Shown: positions 35,857-43,996, numbered from the stretch's first letter. The stretch is DNA of 44,006 nucleotides from an uncultured Opitutales bacterium (GCA_900547395.1 URGP01000022.1:1-44006); one strand, 5' to 3'. Numbers and translations are program-made. The notes: generated by a model not told the origin, from the sequence alone.

Positions 35857-36249
35857 TTACCTGCTTTTCAAAACAGGTTTATAAATTGCGCGGCTATGGA
35901 ATATGCAAAACAAGGTTTTTCTGTCCTTGTCAAAAACCTTCGTTTCATAATAGCCGCTCTTGTTTGTGCCGGCAAGCATATTGCAAACTGCAACCAATTT
36001 GGTATGTGGCGGAACGGGATTTACATATTCTATCGCGCCGCTTGAACTTATGGCAACCCTTTCGTCCGTATTCGCGGCAAGTGCCAGTGCGTAGTCGCTC
36101 ATAGTAAACAAAAAGCCCCCGTGGGCAATATCGACTCCGTTTAAGAAATCGTCTTCAACAAAAGCTTCAACTTCTGCAAAATCCTTGCGTTGGACAAGCG
36201 TTTTAAAGCGCAAAGTTTTTGCGAACCTGTCGTTTTCCGTACTAGGCAT
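35857..36249 (-). CDS. Hotdog-fold thioesterase, PaaI-like
   Basis: 130 residues. It has the PaaI/YbgC-type hotdog signature HGGFLFTMSDYALALAAN (about 43-60), in which an Asp or neighbouring residue acts on the thioester, preceded by GVDIA. It hydrolyses small acyl-CoA or aryl-acyl-CoA esters. It is the last gene of the iorA-iorB-paaK-ACT operon, separated from the ACT gene by only 3 bases, so its natural substrate may be an aryl-acetyl-CoA. It could serve to rescue trapped CoA. Confidence 0.88.
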   Translation of the reverse strand: MPSTENDRFAKTLRFKTLVQRKDFAEVEAFVEDDFLNGVDIAHGGFLFTMSDYALALAANTDERVAISSSGAIEYVNPVPPHTKLVAVCNMLAGTNKSGYYETKVFDKDRKTLFCIFHSRAIYKPVLKSR

Positions 36250-36252
36250 AGC

Positions 36253-36639
36253 TTAGTCCAAAATTTTTTCTGCGGCGTCTATGTCTTTAAATGACATAAG
36301 CATCAGCGGTTTTTGCGACAAAGGCTTTGTCATGGCATACATATATTCCAAATTTACTCCTGCATCCTTCGTCTTTTTCAAAAGTTCGTAAAGTGCTCCG
36401 GGCTTGTCGCCCACTTCAACTGCAAGAACATCGACAAGCTTGCATGAAAAGCCCCCGTTCTGCAAAACCTTGCAGGCGTCTTGGGGCTTATCGACAATCA
36501 TTCGCACAATGCCGTAGTCTCCGCTTTCCAAAATGGTAATGGTGTTAATGTTCACGGAAGCGTCCGCAAGCAGTTTTGTCATGCTTTCAAGCCTGCCCAA
36601 AGAGTTGGACAGAAAAACCGATAATTGCGTCATTCTCAT
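36253..36639 (-). CDS. Tandem ACT-domain regulatory protein
   Basis: 128 residues containing two ACT folds. The first begins TQLSVFLSNSLGRLESMTKLL and the second VLAVEVGDKPGALYELLKKT; both carry the usual Gly-rich ligand turn. ACT domains bind amino acids as allosteric effectors. Its start codon overlaps the paaK stop by 4 bases (ATGA). Located between an arylacetate CoA ligase and a thioesterase, it probably senses aromatic or branched amino acids for this pathway. No catalytic domain is attached. Confidence 0.9.
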   Translation of the reverse strand: MRMTQLSVFLSNSLGRLESMTKLLADASVNINTITILESGDYGIVRMIVDKPQDACKVLQNGGFSCKLVDVLAVEVGDKPGALYELLKKTKDAGVNLEYMYAMTKPLSQKPLMLMSFKDIDAAEKILD

Positions 36640-37976
36640 TTTGAATCCTTTGGTCTGTTGTCGTAAACTCTCTTGATTTTACCCTCGGAGCGCGGAATTG
36701 AATTGGGTTCGACTATCGCAACTTCCACGCGGATATTTATTATATTCATTATGGAGGCTTGAATTTTTTTGCGGATTGCCTCTATTTGCGCGATGCTGTC
36801 GCCATAGAATTTGTCTTGAATTTCAACTTCCACGGTCAATGACTCCATATCGTTTTTCATTTCCCTGATTATTCGGAAATTAGGAGTTGCCTCTTCCACC
36901 CTTCCGATGCCGATTTCAATTTGCGACGGGAACACGTTTACGCCCCTTATTATGAGCATGTCGTCGCTTCTTTTTGAAATGCGTGCGATGCGCCTGATGG
37001 TTCTGCCGCAGGAGCATGGATCGGCTATGATTGAAGTTATGTCGTGCGTGCGGTAGCGCAAAACAGGCATTGCCCTTTTCGTGAGAGTTGAAAGCACCAA
37101 TTCTCCCTCTTCGCCGTCGGGCATCACTTCCCCCGTTTCGGGATCGACGATTTCTGGATAAAAATTATCTTCCAAAATATGTATGCCGCCGCCCGCTTCG
37201 CATTCTCCGCCGACCCCCGGACCGACTATTTCGGAAAGTCCGTAAATATCGCAAAACTTCACGTTTGTATTTTCGGTAATGAAAGCCCTCATGCTGTCAG
37301 ACGAAGGCTCACCGCCGAAGACTCCTATGCGCAAAGGAAGTTTTTTGAAGTCAATTCCGCGCTTTTTACCCTCTTCAACAAGATGCATGAAATAGCTTGG
37401 TGTTGACGCAAAAACAGTCGTTCCCAAATCTTTCATTAGCATTAGCTGGCGTTCGGTGTTGCCGCCGGAAGCGGGAATAACCGTACATCCCAGAGCCTGC
37501 GAACCCGAATGCAGACCCATGCCGCCTGTAAACAAGCCGTAACCGTAGCAATTCTGCACGATGTCGGAACTCGTGACGCCGTACATTTTTAAGCACCTGA
37601 TTATTGAAGAATCCCAAACGCGCAAATCCTCGTCGGTATAAGCCACGACAATGGGCTTGCCCGTCGTGCCGCTCGATGCGTGCAGGCGGACGATTTCCTT
37701 TTTCTCGACAGCAAAAAGCCCGTCGGGATAAGTGTCGCGCAAGTCCGTCTTCTGCATAAAAGGCAGTTTTGAGATGTCGTCTATTGAATTTATATCGGAG
37801 GGCTTTACTCCCTTTTCGTCCATTCTCGCCCTGTAAAGAGGCACTTTCGCATAAGAAAGCGCAACAATCTCTTTTAAACGCTGGGTTTGCAACGCACGCA
37901 TTTTGTCGCGCGGCAGAAAATCAAGCGCGGAAAAAGGATGAAATTGACCGTGAATATCGTTCCAAATCTGTTTCAT
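36636..37976 (-). CDS. paaK: Phenylacetate-CoA ligase
   Basis: 446 residues, full length for this AMP-forming ligase. It joins an arylacetate to CoA using ATP, or in reverse can yield ATP from aryl-acetyl-CoA. The AMP-binding loop SSGTTGKP is intact (101-108), as are IYGLSEIVGPGVG, the YRTHDI motif, the hinge IRGVNVFPSQIE and the C-terminal catalytic Lys in EGKIKRV. An extra C-S-C-G (about 320) fits the family. Its stop overlaps the ACT gene start by 4 bases, and the upstream iorB gene ends 5 bases away. The operon location argues for a role with indolepyruvate:ferredoxin oxidoreductase rather than the aerobic paa pathway, of which no other gene is present. Confidence 0.96.
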   Translation of the reverse strand: MKQIWNDIHGQFHPFSALDFLPRDKMRALQTQRLKEIVALSYAKVPLYRARMDEKGVKPSDINSIDDISKLPFMQKTDLRDTYPDGLFAVEKKEIVRLHASSGTTGKPIVVAYTDEDLRVWDSSIIRCLKMYGVTSSDIVQNCYGYGLFTGGMGLHSGSQALGCTVIPASGGNTERQLMLMKDLGTTVFASTPSYFMHLVEEGKKRGIDFKKLPLRIGVFGGEPSSDSMRAFITENTNVKFCDIYGLSEIVGPGVGGECEAGGGIHILEDNFYPEIVDPETGEVMPDGEEGELVLSTLTKRAMPVLRYRTHDITSIIADPCSCGRTIRRIARISKRSDDMLIIRGVNVFPSQIEIGIGRVEEATPNFRIIREMKNDMESLTVEVEIQDKFYGDSIAQIEAIRKKIQASIMNIINIRVEVAIVEPNSIPRSEGKIKRVYDNRPKDSK

Positions 37977-37981
37977 TGCTA

Positions 37982-38461
37982 TTATGAATTTCTGCCAAGC
38001 TTAAAAGCGGTTTCGTTTGACTTGGCAAGTTTTGACGGAAAGAATTTTGCAATTACTTCAAGCCAGCGTTCTTCGGGAATATCCAAATACTTGCTGAAAA
38101 CTCCCAAAAGCGCAATGTTTAACGCCTTTGCGGTCGGGAGTTTTTCCAAATCAATGTTTTTTGGAGAAATCAAAACGCCGCCTTCTCTCAGCGTGTCCGC
38201 AAACACGTCGGACCATTCAGGCTCGAGAGAAATCAAAAAATCCGTTTCTTTTTCGGGAATGATGGGGCTTATGACTTCTTTGCCGAAACGCACATCGCTT
38301 GAAACCGACCCGCCGCGCTGAGCCATTCCATGGACTTCCGCCTTTTTGACATCGCAACCTTCCTCGAAGAGAAGTTCGCCCAAGATCAGAGCCGCCTTCA
38401 AAACGCCCATTCCGCCAAGCCCCGCAACTTTCACATTGGTAACTTTTTCAGAAACATTCAT
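37982..38461 (-). CDS. iorB: Indolepyruvate:ferredoxin oxidoreductase, beta subunit
   Basis: 159 residues, the pyruvate-ferredoxin oxidoreductase gamma-type subunit: VKVAGLGGMGVLKAALILGE (about 10-29) near the N-terminus, then AEVHGMAQRGGSVSSDVRFG. Family members have exactly this G-x-G-G-x-G and the HGMAQRGG loop. With IorA it converts aryl pyruvates, CoA and oxidised ferredoxin to aryl-acetyl-CoA, CO2 and reduced ferredoxin, or the reverse. Its start codon overlaps the iorA stop by one base (TAATG). Confidence 0.96.
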   Translation of the reverse strand: MNVSEKVTNVKVAGLGGMGVLKAALILGELLFEEGCDVKKAEVHGMAQRGGSVSSDVRFGKEVISPIIPEKETDFLISLEPEWSDVFADTLREGGVLISPKNIDLEKLPTAKALNIALLGVFSKYLDIPEERWLEVIAKFFPSKLAKSNETAFKLGRNS

Positions 38462-40047
38462 TACTTCGCCTTTCTTTTGATTTCCGCGGCGGCAGCCAAA
38501 ATGCAGGGCTGGCGCAAAATAATTACCGCGATTTCCGAATCTTGGAGCTTCTGCTTCAAATGTTCTTTATATTCGGACTGCTGTCTTACGGGATTAAATA
38601 TTTCAACACTCTTTACGCCCATTGCCCTTGCGGTGTCCTCAATGGAAATCTTGGTGGTTTCGGAGCGGTCGAGCCTCCTGCCTGTTGCGGGATTTTCCTG
38701 ATGCCCCGTCATTGCGGTTGTGGAATTATCGACAATTATTATGACGTGCCCCGTTGGCGGAGGATTGTACAACGCCTGCGCCAAGCCCGTCAAGCCACTG
38801 TGCATAAAAGTGCTGTCGCCTATGACGCTCACGACTTTGCGCGCCTTTTCTTCGGGCAGGACTTTTCGCATTCCAACTCCCATGCCGATTGACGCGCCCA
38901 TGCAAATTTGCATATCCATTCCGCTTAGCGGCTTCATCGCGGCAAGAGTATAGCAACCGATGTCCCCCGCCACAATCAAGCCAAGCTCAACGAGCGGCTG
39001 GAAAGAAAATATATGCGGGCAGCCCTTGCAAAGTGCGGGAGGCTTTGCCTTGCGCACGGGCATTTCAAAAGATGTGTCTCCCGCAATCTGGGCTCTTACC
39101 CTGTCAACATTCAATTCGCCAAAACGCCAAACTTCGTCGCGCTCTTCAACGCGCGCGCCGTTTGCCCGCAAAATTTCAGACATGTAAGGGTCGCCCTCTT
39201 CCACAACAATGCACCTCTTGAATTTCTTTGAAAATTCAACCAGCTTTTCAATGGGAAGCGGAGACATTCCCACTTTGAAAATCGAAGCGTTCGGAGCCGC
39301 CTCCCTTGCGTACTGATAGGCTACGCCGCTTGCAATTATGCCAAGTTCATCGCCCTTCATTTCAATTTTGTTCGGTCCGAATTCGGAATTCCAAGCCTGC
39401 AAGTCTTTCAGTTTTTTGCGCAAAACCCTGTGCGAAGGTCTTGCATGCGCGGGAACCATGACATGATGGGGAATGTCCTTTTTAAAGTCCGCGGCAGGCA
39501 GAGGCTTTATTTTATCCTCAAACTCCACAACAGAAGTCGTGTGCGCAACCCTTGTCGTTGTGCGGATTATCACTATGGTGTTGAATTTCCTCGAAATTTC
39601 AAACGCAAGAGCCGTAAAGTCATAAGCTTCCTGCGCTGATGAAGGCTCCAAAACAGGCAAACCGCCGCATCGCGCAATCGAGCGTGTATCCTGCTCATTC
39701 TGACTCGACGCCATTCCGGGGTCGTCAGCCACAATCACAACCATTCCGCCTTGTATGCCGCTGTAAGCCGCAGTAAAAAACAAATCCTGCGCAACATTGA
39801 AGCCGACATGCTTCATGGTGACAAGAGAATTGCTTTCGGCAAAAGCAACCCCCAAAGCAACCTCCGCCGCAACTTTTTCATTCGGAGCCCACTCGGCATT
39901 TCCGCCAAGCTCCGAAAAATTCTCCAAAATCTCTGTTGACGGAGTTCCGGGATACCCGACCCCAAGCGCAACTCCGCTATGCAGGGCAGACAGGGCTATT
40001 GCCTCATTGCCGCTTAGCATCTTACGTTTAACATCTTTATTTTGCAT
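38461..40047 (-). CDS. iorA: Indolepyruvate:ferredoxin oxidoreductase, alpha subunit (no C-terminal ferredoxin domain)
   Basis: 528 residues. The pyrimidine-binding domain starts with LSGNEAIALSALHSGVALGV and GYPGTPSTEI. A CKGCPH motif (340-345) opens the thiamine-diphosphate domain, whose binding motif runs from GDSTFMHSG (410-418) to DNSTTAMTGHQ (440-450). Archaeal IorA carries an extra C-terminal ferredoxin domain with two cysteine clusters; here the protein ends at LRQPCILAAAAEIKRKAK without it, as I recall for Bacteroidota homologues too. Electrons would then be passed to a separate ferredoxin. It is the first gene of the five-gene operon (iorA, iorB, paaK, ACT, thioesterase). No Shine-Dalgarno precedes the start. 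Confidence 0.95.
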   Translation of the reverse strand: MQNKDVKRKMLSGNEAIALSALHSGVALGVGYPGTPSTEILENFSELGGNAEWAPNEKVAAEVALGVAFAESNSLVTMKHVGFNVAQDLFFTAAYSGIQGGMVVIVADDPGMASSQNEQDTRSIARCGGLPVLEPSSAQEAYDFTALAFEISRKFNTIVIIRTTTRVAHTTSVVEFEDKIKPLPAADFKKDIPHHVMVPAHARPSHRVLRKKLKDLQAWNSEFGPNKIEMKGDELGIIASGVAYQYAREAAPNASIFKVGMSPLPIEKLVEFSKKFKRCIVVEEGDPYMSEILRANGARVEERDEVWRFGELNVDRVRAQIAGDTSFEMPVRKAKPPALCKGCPHIFSFQPLVELGLIVAGDIGCYTLAAMKPLSGMDMQICMGASIGMGVGMRKVLPEEKARKVVSVIGDSTFMHSGLTGLAQALYNPPPTGHVIIIVDNSTTAMTGHQENPATGRRLDRSETTKISIEDTARAMGVKSVEIFNPVRQQSEYKEHLKQKLQDSEIAVIILRQPCILAAAAEIKRKAK

Positions 40048-40117
40048 AAAGAGAAGCTAAAATATCGTAAAAAATAATTCAACCCCAAAAAGATAAAAAA
40101 CAATCCAACCATTGCTT

Positions 40118-41095
40118 TCAAAACCGTAAGAAGTTTATGAAATTCAGCAAATACCCCGTGATTATAAACGCAAACAGCAAATATCCGACAAACATGCAAA
40201 GCAGCTTTGCCGAAAAAACTTTTCTTAACATTATCATTTCGGGGAGGGAAATCGCAACAATGCTCATAAACGCCGCTAGAGCCGTACCGACAGGCACACC
40301 CTTTTCAAGCAAAGCCCAAATAATCGGAACAACCCCTGCCTGCGATGCATACATCGGAATTCCAATAAGCGCGGCAGTAGGCACGGCTAACAGGTTGTCC
40401 GCCCCGAGATGTTTCTCAAAAAATTCTTGCGGAACATATCCGTGTATAAACGCGCCAACAAACAATCCCAACAGTATATAAAAGTATAATGATTTTAAGG
40501 TGGAAAACGCAAACTCATTCGCATATTTAACACCCGCAACAAGCTTTTCTTTTTTTGATTTGCACCCGCAGGCAGAAAAGCTCTCCCTTGCAATGTTTAA
40601 AGCCAAATATTTTTCGAGATTAAATTTATCCGCAAGAAATCCCGCCAATACGGATATGGCACTTCCCGATAAAACGTATAAAAATGCAACAAAAATGCCA
40701 ATTTTTCCCATTGAAAACAACATTATTACAGCGATTTCGCTTACGAGCGGAGAGCTCACAAGAAATGCCACCGACACGCCGAATGGAACGCCGGAAGCCA
40801 TAAACCCCATAAAAATCGGAATTGACGAACACGAACAAAAAGGAGTTATGGCTCCCCAAAACACTGCAAACAAATATCCGCGCAGGCAAGATTTTCCCGA
40901 CATCAGCCTTTTCGTCTTTTCCGAAACAAATCGAAAGCGGAAAAGCGATATTGCAAATATCAAGACATACATTAGAATGAAAATCTTTACCGAGTCTTCA
41001 ATAAAGAAATGAACCGCCGAACCCAATTCGGACTCTTTGGATAAACCAAGAAATTTGACCGACCAATCGGCTATCTTTGTAAAAATATAAAACAT
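40118..41095 (-). CDS. ArsP/YraQ-type permease (DUF318)
   Basis: 325 residues and about eight to ten membrane segments. The family signature is intact: WGAITPFCSCSSIPIFMGFM (about 80-99) with three Cys/Ser positions, and a second repeat around IGIPMYASQAGVVPIIWALL. A Cys-rich cytoplasmic loop (ACGCKSKKEK, about 175) could bind thiophilic metalloids. Characterised relatives (ArsP) export trivalent organoarsenicals; others are of unknown substrate. The ArsR-family gene upstream on the same strand, with a palindromic operator between, supports metalloid-induced export. No arsC or arsB/acr3 gene is present. Confidence 0.9.
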   Translation of the reverse strand: MFYIFTKIADWSVKFLGLSKESELGSAVHFFIEDSVKIFILMYVLIFAISLFRFRFVSEKTKRLMSGKSCLRGYLFAVFWGAITPFCSCSSIPIFMGFMASGVPFGVSVAFLVSSPLVSEIAVIMLFSMGKIGIFVAFLYVLSGSAISVLAGFLADKFNLEKYLALNIARESFSACGCKSKKEKLVAGVKYANEFAFSTLKSLYFYILLGLFVGAFIHGYVPQEFFEKHLGADNLLAVPTAALIGIPMYASQAGVVPIIWALLEKGVPVGTALAAFMSIVAISLPEMIMLRKVFSAKLLCMFVGYLLFAFIITGYLLNFINFLRF

Positions 41096-41161
41096 AAAAA
41101 ACCAAAAGTATTTTCAACCAATGCCTTCAAGACATAAAAAAACGCCTTTTTAAAATATGAA

Positions 41162-41193
41162 ACCGCGCCCCATTTATCAGCTTTGCGCGCGGT
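41162..41193 (-). promoter_or_regulatory. Hairpin in the permease leader
   Basis: ACCGCGC (41162-41168) pairs with GCGCGGT (41187-41193) around an 18-base loop, between the operator and the permease start. On the minus strand it is followed by TTTCATATTTT, not a clean T-run. It may be an attenuator or mRNA-stabilising stem. Confidence 0.3.
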
Positions 41194-41268
41194 ATCTTTG
41201 CAAAGAGTTTTACAAAAGCAGATTTCATGGATGTTTCAAATTTCAGATTCTTACTTCTTTTCATTTGT

Positions 41269-41296
41269 ATATTGTTCGACGAACATAGAACAATAT
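41269..41296 (-). promoter_or_regulatory. Palindromic ArsR-type operator over the permease promoter
   Basis: A perfect 9-bp inverted repeat (ATATTGTTC at 41269-41277, GAACAATAT at 41288-41296) overlaps a second perfect palindrome, GTTCGACGAAC (41274-41284). On the minus strand TTGTTC and TATACA, 16 bases apart, are possible -35 and -10 boxes inside it. This is the expected layout of an ArsR/SmtB repressor site. It lies 15 bases downstream of the arsR stop and about 175 bases before the permease ATG. Confidence 0.65.
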
Positions 41297-41310
41297 TGAT
41301 AAAAAAATTT

Positions 41311-41688
41311 TTATTTGCAACGCTTTTTTTTATTTCTTAAAGAACCGAAAAGCGACTTGAAGACATCGGAAGCCCTCTTCCAATTCTCGACATTTACGCA
41401 GTATTTTACTTTTGGCGAAATTATTTCCCCCTGAATCAGCCCGCATTCCTTTAAAATCCTCAAATGCTCCGAAACGTTTGCCTTTGACAATCCAAATTCT
41501 TTGTGAATATCGCCGAAATAACAGGAATTTAACGATGCCAAATACTGCATTATCGCAACCCGCATGGGATGCCCCATTGCTTTCGCAAAAGATGCGATTT
41601 CTTTTTGGCTATCGGTAAATTCACTCTTCACGCCATTTATCTTCAAAAAAAATTTGGTCCAGTCAAGGCAATCCACAAAAATAAACAC
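41311..41688 (-). CDS. ArsR/SmtB-family transcriptional repressor
   Basis: 125 residues from a GTG at 41688; a second in-frame GTG at 41631 would give about 106 residues beginning VKSEFTDSQ and is close to the usual family size, so the start is uncertain. The winged-helix core is clear: EIASFAKAMGHPMRVAIMQY, then the recognition helix in FGLSKANVSEHLRILKECG, then the wing GEIISPKVKYCVN. The family releases DNA when metals or metalloids bind. Candidate ligands include C in NSCY, KECG and KYCV, but the exact site cannot be assigned. It shares its strand with the permease gene 215 bases downstream, with a palindrome between them. Confidence 0.92.
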   Translation of the reverse strand: MFIFVDCLDWTKFFLKINGVKSEFTDSQKEIASFAKAMGHPMRVAIMQYLASLNSCYFGDIHKEFGLSKANVSEHLRILKECGLIQGEIISPKVKYCVNVENWKRASDVFKSLFGSLRNKKKRCK

Positions 41689-41881
41689 CCGTAATATTTA
41701 TGGAAAAAATTTAAAATTTTCTGCGTCGCGGGAGATTTTTTTCTTTTTTGCGAATAAATTAGAAATACGAAACACGTTTTATGGAAACACAAGAAGACAC
41801 AAACTTGATAAAAATTCCCCAATACCTGCGCTTCCATAGCGAAGCATCCGGCTTGGGAATTTTCACGTTCTTAAATACAAA

Positions 41882-42556
41882 ATGAACAACTATTTTCCGG
41901 ATATAAGCATATTTGCCTGTGGTATCAGTAAAAACGTATTGATATGCGACTTAGTGATTCTTGCCATTATAACTACATTTATGGCGATGTTTATTTTGTC
42001 GCATATTTTTTTGTTTATTAAAAAAATTGTAAAAAAAGAATCCATCGAAAAAATATTCATTATAGACGGAAGGTTGAGCCGTTCTGATTTTATAATTTGG
42101 AACATTGCATTGTTTTTGCAACTTTTGTTGATTTTATTTCCTCTTGACGGAGAAATTCAATTCAATCTTCCACTAACAGGAATATATAAAGTATGCTCTG
42201 ATTTATCAGATGCAAATCTTTTAATATCCTACGTTTTTATAACAATTTTGATGATAAAAAGAGCCCATGATTGCAATATTTTAGGCGAAATAATAATTTT
42301 ATTAGATGGTCTCTTGTTTTTATTTTTCTCCTTTGTTGATCCTAATGGCAACTCAATATTTATGTTTTTGGGAATTTCTTTTATATTACTATTTAACTTA
42401 TCATTGTTATTTTGTGGGTTTGAAGGCTCAAAAGAAGCAAACCTATACGGAGAAAAACCCAAAACATACAATTATCTAAAATTCACGGGTATCTTTTGCG
42501 TGATAGTATATTTTTTCGCGCATATTCAAAGTTTCCTGTCTTTGATTGGAGAATAA
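41882..42556 (+). CDS. DUF805-like membrane protein
   Basis: 224 residues, with about six hydrophobic segments. An N-terminal membrane helix (17-41) precedes the DUF805-type start IDGRLSRSDFIIWN, then K-R-A-H-D (about 121-125) after a membrane segment, and ends with FEGSKEANLYGEKP, matching the family order GR(I/L)SR - KRxHD - Gxx(G)xNxYG. The family has no settled function. It is AT-rich, divergent from arsR, and 10 bases upstream of the Sel1 protein gene, so they are probably cotranscribed. The extra N-terminal helix is unusual for the family. Confidence 0.8.
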   Translation: MNNYFPDISIFACGISKNVLICDLVILAIITTFMAMFILSHIFLFIKKIVKKESIEKIFIIDGRLSRSDFIIWNIALFLQLLLILFPLDGEIQFNLPLTGIYKVCSDLSDANLLISYVFITILMIKRAHDCNILGEIIILLDGLLFLFFSFVDPNGNSIFMFLGISFILLFNLSLLFCGFEGSKEANLYGEKPKTYNYLKFTGIFCVIVYFFAHIQSFLSLIGE

Positions 42557-42566
42557 ATCATAAAAA

Positions 42567-42878
42567 ATGAATATCAAACATGTTCTAAAAACTACGTTTA
42601 TCTCATTTCTTGCCTTGCTTGCCACATTGCAAACAAACGCGCAAGACAGTTTATACACAAAATTTGATAGAAAGATAAACGATGCATATAGGTTTAAAAA
42701 TCCAGACTGGGTTCGCGACATATCTGAAGCGACAAGCATTGCCATGGAAATTGCAAAAACTCAAAATAGATATAGAGAAATTGTCGAAGTAGGAAACTTT
42801 CTTTTGGAAGTCAAAGATTACAAAAATGCGTTAACATTTCTTGAATTTGCCGCAATAAATAAAGAAATGCTCGCATAG
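42567..42878 (+). CDS. Sel1-repeat secreted protein, N-terminal part (interrupted by TAG)
   Basis: 103 residues: a signal peptide (MNIKHVLKTTFISFLALLATLQTNAQ, cleavage near NAQ) and the first helices of a Sel1/TPR-like solenoid (VGNFLLEVKDYKNALTFLEF). It stops at TAG (42876-42878) in the middle of a Sel1 repeat. The same frame continues immediately as CDIARMHFLGIGVPQ, the second half of that repeat, and remains open to 43778. The residue expected at the stop in Sel1 repeats is commonly Gln (A-Q-x-D-L-A), and CAG to TAG is one base change. It therefore probably belongs to one gene with 42894-43778. It follows the DUF805 gene by 10 bases. Confidence 0.75.
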   Translation: MNIKHVLKTTFISFLALLATLQTNAQDSLYTKFDRKINDAYRFKNPDWVRDISEATSIAMEIAKTQNRYREIVEVGNFLLEVKDYKNALTFLEFAAINKEMLA

Positions 42879-42893
42879 TGCGATATCGCAAGA

Positions 42894-43778
42894 ATGCATT
42901 TTCTGGGGATAGGAGTTCCCCAAAACATTAAAAAAAGCAATGAAATTTTCAATAAAGGGCTCGAATATTGCGCCGATTTTATACGGTTTAAGGACGGGAT
43001 GTTTTTCGAAAAGATGGAAGGTTTTTACAAATCGCCTATCGAATATGAGATCAAATGTCTACCCAATCCGCAAGGCATACTTAAAAACTTTGAAGACAGC
43101 GGCTACACTTTTAATGTAAAAGAATCCAAAGAATACCTTTTTAGGTACGAAGTGAAAGAAGGCTATAGATACGCTTGCTATCTGCCAATAACTCTTACCC
43201 CAGAGCAAGTCGAAAAGTCAAAAGATAGACCCTATCTCGTCCCCGAAGCGCATGTCGTCAGACTGTTTTCGTACAACAGAGAGAAAGATTCGCATGATGG
43301 GCTGCTATTGGACGTCGAAACAATAAAAAAGAAACTAAAAGTGATGTGCCGCGAAGCTGGAGAAACCAACTTATCCTTTAAAACAAACCAAAACTCAACA
43401 TTTCCGCCAGAATATTTTTATAAATATTTGGGAGAATTGTCGAACGGGCTTCAACTGATTTTTTGCATTTATAATCCCTGTCCAGGTACAATCTGGGGTC
43501 GCCATTTTATAATAGCGGGCTTTCAGGCAAAAAAAATAGATGGCACCGAAGCCGAAATCGACATCACATTTATGGATTTTTGTCAAGACGAGCCGGAGAT
43601 GTCTTTTTTTTACGTGGAAAATGACACTCTTGTGGAAGTGGAATACGACTATTCATTAGTTTTTCATACATGCCTTTCGGAAGAGGAATTTCGAAAAACA
43701 AAACTTAACGATATCCTAAAAAAATCGAAGAAGAGAGAAAGAACGCAACTATTGAAAGAAGCAGTCCGACTAGTTTAA
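42894..43778 (+). CDS. Sel1-repeat protein, C-terminal part with unknown domain
   Basis: 294 residues from an ATG that lies inside a Sel1 repeat (MHFLGIGVPQNIKKSNEIFN), in frame with the preceding piece and only 5 codons after its TAG. A real gene would not normally start here, and there is no Shine-Dalgarno, so this is best read as the downstream part of a broken or recoded 404-codon gene. After one Sel1 half-repeat comes an unrecognised domain of about 240 residues with mixed beta strands (RYACYLPITLTPEQVEKSKD, HFIIAGFQAKKIDGTEAEID) and a basic tail. Coding character stays good to the end (no further stops), so any interruption is recent or tolerated. Confidence 0.65.
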   Translation: MHFLGIGVPQNIKKSNEIFNKGLEYCADFIRFKDGMFFEKMEGFYKSPIEYEIKCLPNPQGILKNFEDSGYTFNVKESKEYLFRYEVKEGYRYACYLPITLTPEQVEKSKDRPYLVPEAHVVRLFSYNREKDSHDGLLLDVETIKKKLKVMCREAGETNLSFKTNQNSTFPPEYFYKYLGELSNGLQLIFCIYNPCPGTIWGRHFIIAGFQAKKIDGTEAEIDITFMDFCQDEPEMSFFYVENDTLVEVEYDYSLVFHTCLSEEEFRKTKLNDILKKSKKRERTQLLKEAVRLV

Positions 43779-43954
43779 GAAGACTCAAAAACACTTAACT
43801 GAAAATTATTTGCTTCGCAAAATCCGCGCTGTTGTCGCCCTACGGGAAAATTAAATTTTGCAAAAAAATATCTTGTAATATCCCCGAACAAAGCGATCAA
43901 ACTGCTTGCCTTAGGCAACTTTGGTTCTGGCAAAAAACCTAAACCGTGTGCCCT

Positions 43955-43996
43955 AAAAACAAGAGAGCCCTGAGCTTCTTTCGAAACTCAGGGCTC
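43955..43996 (-). terminator. Terminator of a minus-strand gene beyond the right edge
   Basis: A perfect 10-bp stem (GAGCCCTGAG at 43965-43974, CTCAGGGCTC at 43987-43996) is followed on the minus strand by CTTGTTTTT. It implies a leftward gene just past 44006. On the plus strand it has no T-run. Confidence 0.65.

Noticed and set aside
35859..35878. Hairpin ACCTG/CAGGT at the end of the thioesterase gene as terminator
   Set aside because: It overlaps the last codons of the gene and has no proper T-run on either strand.
43886..43927. Extended inverted repeat (GAACAAAG...CTTTGGTTC with TTGCC/GGCAA inside) as a terminator of the Sel1 gene
   Set aside because: The stems are interrupted and have no T-run. 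It is noted only as possible structure.
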